Shown piece by piece: positions 59,769 through 64,000 of a stretch of 64,000 nt of DNA (positions are counted from its first letter, which is position 1; every line of letters begins with the position of its first letter). The notes under the pieces were generated by a model, which was not told the DNA's origin, did no database searches, and worked only from the letters and a program-made list of their open reading frames with translations. Source of the stretch: Cytidiella melzeri (Eukaryota; Basidiomycota; Agaricomycetes; Polyporales; Irpicaceae); assembly GCA_022592445.1 (NCBI GenBank), contig JABYQR010000094.1, forward strand, positions 1 to 64,000. Reading direction: 5' to 3'. The position numbers and the translations under genes are program-made.

Positions 59769-59954
59769 GGTAAGAAGAAGTATACAATATCAAACTCCTC
59801 TCCGTGAAATCTACTATAGTATTCGTTGATCAACAGGGGTATTTCTGGTAGAAGCGGTTCAAGAGCGTTTCCTCAATGTCACTATCTTTGTCTAGAAGAT
59901 GTTCTACTTCAGAATCAGATTCTGATGCAGATTCGATCGTGTCTGGTATATCTA

Positions 59955-62210
59955 CCTTTGATCGACGTGGCGGAGATTGATTAACGTAGACTCTGATGAA
60001 ACTGCAACTGCTGTGATTGCGGATATAGATTCTTCTTCTCCGGTTTGAGGTTCCGGAGATGGTGAGGGTGGAGTTGAAGTGTTGTCAACAATAAGATCCC
60101 AATCAAGATGCGGTTCTTCTCCAATATTCTCTGGATTGATTTCACCGAGCTGTTCGTCGTTAGGAACAATGTATCGTCCTTCAGAGTATACAGCAACTGG
60201 ATTGGTGTCTTCAAAGTAATCAGCTCTGTCTTGTCCAAATAGACGATATGGACAAGGTTGAGTGACACAAGACGAGAGATATCGTTCAGAGAAGGCAAAA
60301 GATGTATCGCACTTGTTTGTGGTATCGAAGAAGTGATATTGTTGTTTACAACGCGGTGCCAGATTTTTACAAGTTTATCTACAGGAAACATAAGACGCGT
60401 TACTAACGATTCGACAAGACGGCAGAGACGAAGGAAAGGTGGTACAAAAGTACTACAAGTACAACTACAGAAACTTGTTGAAAGTGACTGTGTACAAATG
60501 TACAAATACACATCGCAATATTTTATATGTTACATGCGCGGAAATGCTCAAGTTTCAGTCGCCGTTTACTCGCTATTTCTAGCTACCATCCTGCCAAATC
60601 TGGAGAAGCTCATTCTCCTCAGTTGGCTGCTCAACAATCTGTCCTTCCTCAGCTGGCTGTGACCAGTCTCGAATTTGGTCCTTGACCTCTTCGGACATTG
60701 TGGTCCAGTTGTCATTCTGCTTGAGGCGCCAGGCAATGATTTGAACGAGCTTTCGCTCGCTAAACTTGTCATTGCCTTGGACGACCTGCATGCAGTGTGG
60801 AAGTCTCATGTCGGAGCTGGAATGGCTCCCGTTCCCCATCTGTGCGATACCAGACAAAACCGTGTTGCATCATGATTGCAACACAGCTGATGCTGCAATG
60901 AATTTATACGACTCGATTTGTTCTTCTTCAAGCGCAAAGAACAGGCAACAACCTCCTCCTTCGATGTTCGACTTGAGCACCACACCATTGTCCGTGATGA
61001 AAGACATGGCATCCATGATGTGGGCTCGGCGTCAGTGAACTTGCCATCCCAGATCTTGTCGGCGCGTCCTGTGCGTTTTGCAACGCAGTCCCGGTCAATT
61101 CGTCCCACTGAAGCAGTAAGAGCTCGCATCATGAAGCTCAGTGGTTGGAGCGACAGGGCGCTCTTCCCCAAAGAACTCCTCAATAGTTTTGACGGGCTCG
61201 TTGACAGTAGTGGTGCTCGAGGTGACTGGTGACGGCGGAACCATAGAAATGTCTTGTTCGACGTTGACGGGTACGGCTGGAGTGCGTGGGCAAGGTGGTT
61301 GACGAGGAAGTGGAGACCAGCTCTGTTTGCTGCGACGGGCGGCACGGGCTTGCTCCAGTTCGAATTGGACTCGTCCGCGGTGGTTGGTGCGGAAACCTCG
61401 TCCATGAGGTGCGGTCGGCTGTCTTTGTGGCTGAGAGGTGGTGCGGCAACGTTGCTGCTCGTCGTAGAGCTTGGCGAGACAAGGAGTGTTGTCCCCCCTT
61501 CGACACATGTCTGCGTGAACGGAGGTGCGGATGTTGTTAATGATACGGTTTACCGCTTCCTGTGGACGCGGGCGGGGGCGAAGGGATTCGCGGTCGAAGG
61601 TGGCAGGAGGGGCACAACGATTGTTAGACCGTGCGCCTTGCAGATTTTCCCCCTCTCAATTGGTGCGGCGAGCGTCTCTAGCCTCTGTATGCCATTGGTG
61701 GTTCGGGATGGTATTGAAATGGAATATATGATGGTCCCTTCCAGATTCTAAACGATCGTAATCAAACCTCAGCTGGTGCAGTCCGATTTGTCAAATTTGC
61801 AAAGTGTTACCTCCGGCCAGGTGAACTTGCTCAGTACGTCTTTCCAAAAACTGTTCCCAGTTCCTGGAGCGCTGTTCGGCCCTTTCGAAGATAGCATTGG
61901 TACGGCGGGCGGGCATGTTTAGAATCCGTGGGTGAAACGGAAAGCGGGTTGGAGTGCTCGTCGGTTGTCGGTGTCGATCCAGAAAATAATTCTCGGAAGT
62001 GTGCGAGGAATTTCTGTGAGAAAAACTCTTGCACAAGAGATTCTTCACAAAAATTATCCCCAAATTCAACTTCAACTGAACGATAAGCAATGGTGAAACA
62101 AATAGAGTGCGCGTAACTAATATGCAAATGTGCAGGAGACAAAATCTCCGTGAAACCAAAAGTAACAAAGTTCGACATAAGCCTCTACTAAATTCTACAG
62201 AAACCGACAA
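59955..62210 (-). pseudogene. Extra ORF remnants between Copia 5' LTR and gag
   Basis: One frame begins MPARRTNAIFERAEQRSRNW near 61915. After a possible intron it continues through a Pro/Arg/Gln-rich region (QPQRQPTAPHGRGF, KTIEEFFGEERPVAP) to MRLPHCMQVVQGNDKFSER and ends EENELLQIWQDGS at 60579. In the same frame I see TGA stops near 61093, 61038 and 60873, each possible CGA origin. A second acidic frame (~60370-59955) reads RADYFEDTNPVAVYSEGR and DNTSTPPSPSPEPQ. Neither is recognised. They could be accessory proteins of this Copia lineage or captured sequence. Confidence 0.4.
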
Positions 62211-62701
62211 ATTGGGAATGCCAAGGGTGTTAACTGTGCGTCGTACACAGCTCCCTTTTAGTCCCTTGAGTCACAAGCTCAAGGTGACGCCTACTTTCTC
62301 TCCTTTCACCGCTTTTCACAGCCTCCCAATTGTCTAAGACAAAAGACCCTTTCGAACACCTCTGGACGCCACCTTATTGGGCTTTGTCCAAGTAGGTGCG
62401 TGATTCTGATAGTGAATCACAAGCCAAGAACACTTATGAGGTGTAGGCTACCAATTGGATGTGACTGTGCGCGTGTTCCAGGGGTAAGAAAGCAGGGGCA
62501 ATTCTGTAGAAAATAGTTATGGGAAAATGGGCGAGGAGAGGCGAGGCTTAGTCTACTACAACCGGGGCTTCTACTACAAAGTGGCCTACAATGTGTAGAA
62601 AGAAATGTTACTCACAAAGTAACAGTTGTGTAGTGTCGAGCTTGAGGATGGTTTCAGAGTAGAGGAGTGGTAAGAAGAGTTAGAAGCCGGGGCTCATAAC
62701 C
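62211..62701. other. Copia untranslated leader
   Basis: Between the extra ORFs and the 5' LTR. No coding sequence is seen. The primer-site candidate adjoins the LTR at 62701. Confidence 0.4.
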
Positions 62702-63639
62702 TGTTTGAAAGTTACGAGTGTATGGGATGACTAGGAGAGTCAACTAACTCTGGGAGTAAGTGTCTTATTATTTTTCTGCTCTCTAGGAGCGGTATATATA
62801 CATGTCTGTAACTAGATTACTAATGCTACAGTAATGTCATATGAGTAAGGATTGGTAATCCTATTAGTAAGAATTGGTAATGCACAGTCCTGCTTGCTAA
62901 TACTACTGAATAGAGAATGTAAGTGATGACTGAGCATCCTACATAACTGAATGGTGCTGACTGAGTCTTTAGTAAGCTCAATACATTTGGTATATGAAAT
63001 ATGAGTCATGCAGAAGCCTCATGGTACTTCTGCTATTCAGTCATGGAAACTACTGGAACACGATCCCATATGGTGCAAGTATCACATCGTGATAAGGATG
63101 GTGGAATCACATGCTATGTACTATCTGGTCTTATCTATCTACATATGTAATCTATATTGTCCATAGATCTGATGTCTGATAATCAGCGATACAATCTCGC
63201 TTTGACAGCTACTATGATGTCACGCTGCATCACACAGTGCTGTAGCTTTTGAAGAGCTGAATTTATTGTAAACACAGAGCAGCACATTTCCAACCAATAA
63301 TGCCTCAATGTAGTAGTATATAATGGACTTGTTCATGAGAACTAGGAATATGTACTCTTGTATGACATTGAGGCTGGTATCTCGTCATCAGGTTTTCACT
63401 GCCACTAAGTGCAGCCAACCGATGCACTTGTACAATTTCTACAGCAACACCTCCAGTAGTCAGCAGTCCAAGCATCTCTAGATATAGAGTACTGGTACAG
63501 AAATGTGCTAGGAAAATTTGTCGGGTTTAGGTGCGCGAATGCACCTCTCACCATTTGTTGGGCAGAGGACCAGGGTTGGGCAGAGGACCGGTCCTACACT
63601 GTACGGGATTCTACTGGTATCTACGAGGACACCTGCGCA

Positions 63640-64000
63640 TTACCTAGATTTAGGGTTAGGAGGAAAACCCCTTTTTCCTGATGTACAACCCTATAATCTG
63701 ACCCTCCGCTGTTCAGCTGGGAGATCATTCCTCAATGTATGCTTCCCTCTGGATGTCCTTGAGATCCAGTTGTTGACATATCTTTTTTACCAGGGATATT
63801 CCCTTTGTGATCACCGGTGTCTCGATCTTCTGCCTGGCGAACATCGGCTCCGCCTGCCTGTTTAGCCCGGTCTGGCTCCAGATCAACCAGGATATTGATA
63901 TCATTCTCACCTACTTGATGAGCGCAGTGTACTATAGTAATATCTGGAACGCCAAGGCGGCTTGCAGCTGAAAGCTTTTCGACTCGCGGTATTAAATACA
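63640..64000 (+). CDS. Possible oligopeptide-transporter (OPT-like) exon, partial
   Basis: After an acceptor-like TTTTTTACCAG at 63785-63795 the frame reads RDIPFVITGVSIFCLANIGS, then PVWLQINQDIDIILTYLMSA and YYSNIWNAKA. These are hydrophobic segments with the short loop and YY.N.WNAK ending that I associate with fungal OPT-family peptide transporters. Only one exon is visible, and its left neighbour is damaged or non-coding. The gene was apparently the original locus into which the pogo-like shell inserted nearby. The family assignment is tentative. Confidence 0.35.

Larger units (their letters stand above)
54753..63207 (-). mobile_element. Copia element with long 5' region
   Basis: Its LTRs are 54753-55285 (533 bp) and 62702-63207 (506 bp). 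Its coding strand is minus, so the right LTR is the 5' LTR. The duplication GCTAC is perfect at 54748-54752 and 63208-63212. A polypurine tract AAGTGGGAG abuts the 3' LTR (55286-55294, minus). A possible primer site GGTTATGAGCCCCGGC lies just inside the 5' LTR (62701 leftward). The left LTR has extra GGTAAGGATT units. The order is pre-gag ORFs, gag, protease-integrase, RT-RNase H. At 8.45 kb it is long for a Copia element because of about 2.9 kb before gag. Confidence 0.9.
37312..63601 (-). mobile_element. pogo-like shell element containing the nested retrotransposons
   Basis: The two ends are pogo-like termini: left CACTGTAGGACCAGCCCTCT at 37312 and right GGACCGGTCCTACACTG at 63601, flanked by TA (37310-37311 and 63602-63603). 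Its own DNA is only 37312-37559, 54713-54752 and 63213-63601, which match 13219-12945 and 10420-10124 of the pogo element in inverse order. It is therefore an internally deleted derivative of about 680 bp into which Gypsy-2 and then Copia inserted. A second, tandem CAGAGGACC terminus copy is seen near the right end. Confidence 0.75.

Noticed and set aside
63651..63665. Telomere-like TTAGGGTTAGG
   Set aside because: Only two units occur, inside unique-looking sequence, so it is not a telomere or clear interstitial telomeric array.

Overview
The window looks like a transposon-rich chromosome segment of a basidiomycete fungus, most likely an Agaricomycete. The evidence is the short GT-AG introns (about 45-70 bp), CT-rich tracts in front of start codons, a Plavaka-type transposase, a fungal FunK1-type kinase, and a large multi-exon protein family that I know only from mushroom-forming fungi. 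No bacterial gene organisation, tRNA, rRNA or CRISPR array was seen. All product names come from reading motifs by eye; no database search was run.

Layout. 1-8.4 kb is the gene-like part: a partial unknown gene (minus), a multi-exon member of an expanded basidiomycete family with two frameshifts (970-5939, minus), and two host-like plus-strand genes, an unknown 216-residue protein (6217-6972) and a DUF1764-type small basic protein (7750-8364). 8.7-19 kb is a nest of non-coding repeats around a pogo/Fot1-like DNA transposon (10124-13219). A small secreted protein gene (18977-19465, minus) has a spliced leader made of similar exon-intron modules. 20.3-23.95 kb is a decayed Helitron-type PIF1 helicase whose C-terminus is a cysteine-peptidase-like domain.

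24.8-32.0 kb is the strangest part. A 1.63 kb near-perfect palindrome (24878-26509) is followed by same-strand fragments of unrelated host genes: an AKTIP/FTS-like E2 variant, an MFS transporter, a Ser-rich protein, a FunK1 kinase and a PLP aminotransferase. The whole stretch is bracketed by inverted copies of a ~120 bp sequence. It reads like a gene-capturing mobile element.

33-37.2 kb holds another repeat copy and a Plavaka transposase remnant. 37.3-63.6 kb is a nest whose order can be read from target-site duplications. A pogo-like shell (37312-63601) was hit by a chromodomain Gypsy element (Gypsy-2, 37560-54707, TSD GGCGC/GGTGC) and by a Copia element (54753-63207, TSD GCTAC). Gypsy-2 in turn contains Gypsy-1 (41591-51751) and several solo LTRs, most with 5 bp duplications. 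The last 360 bp may hold an exon of an oligopeptide-transporter-like gene.

Nearly all mobile-element coding regions are broken, and most of the nonsense codons could come from one C-to-T (or G-to-A) change. This suggests CpG-methylation decay or a RIP-like process. Active functions are likely only for the genes at 1-8.4 kb and the secreted-protein gene.
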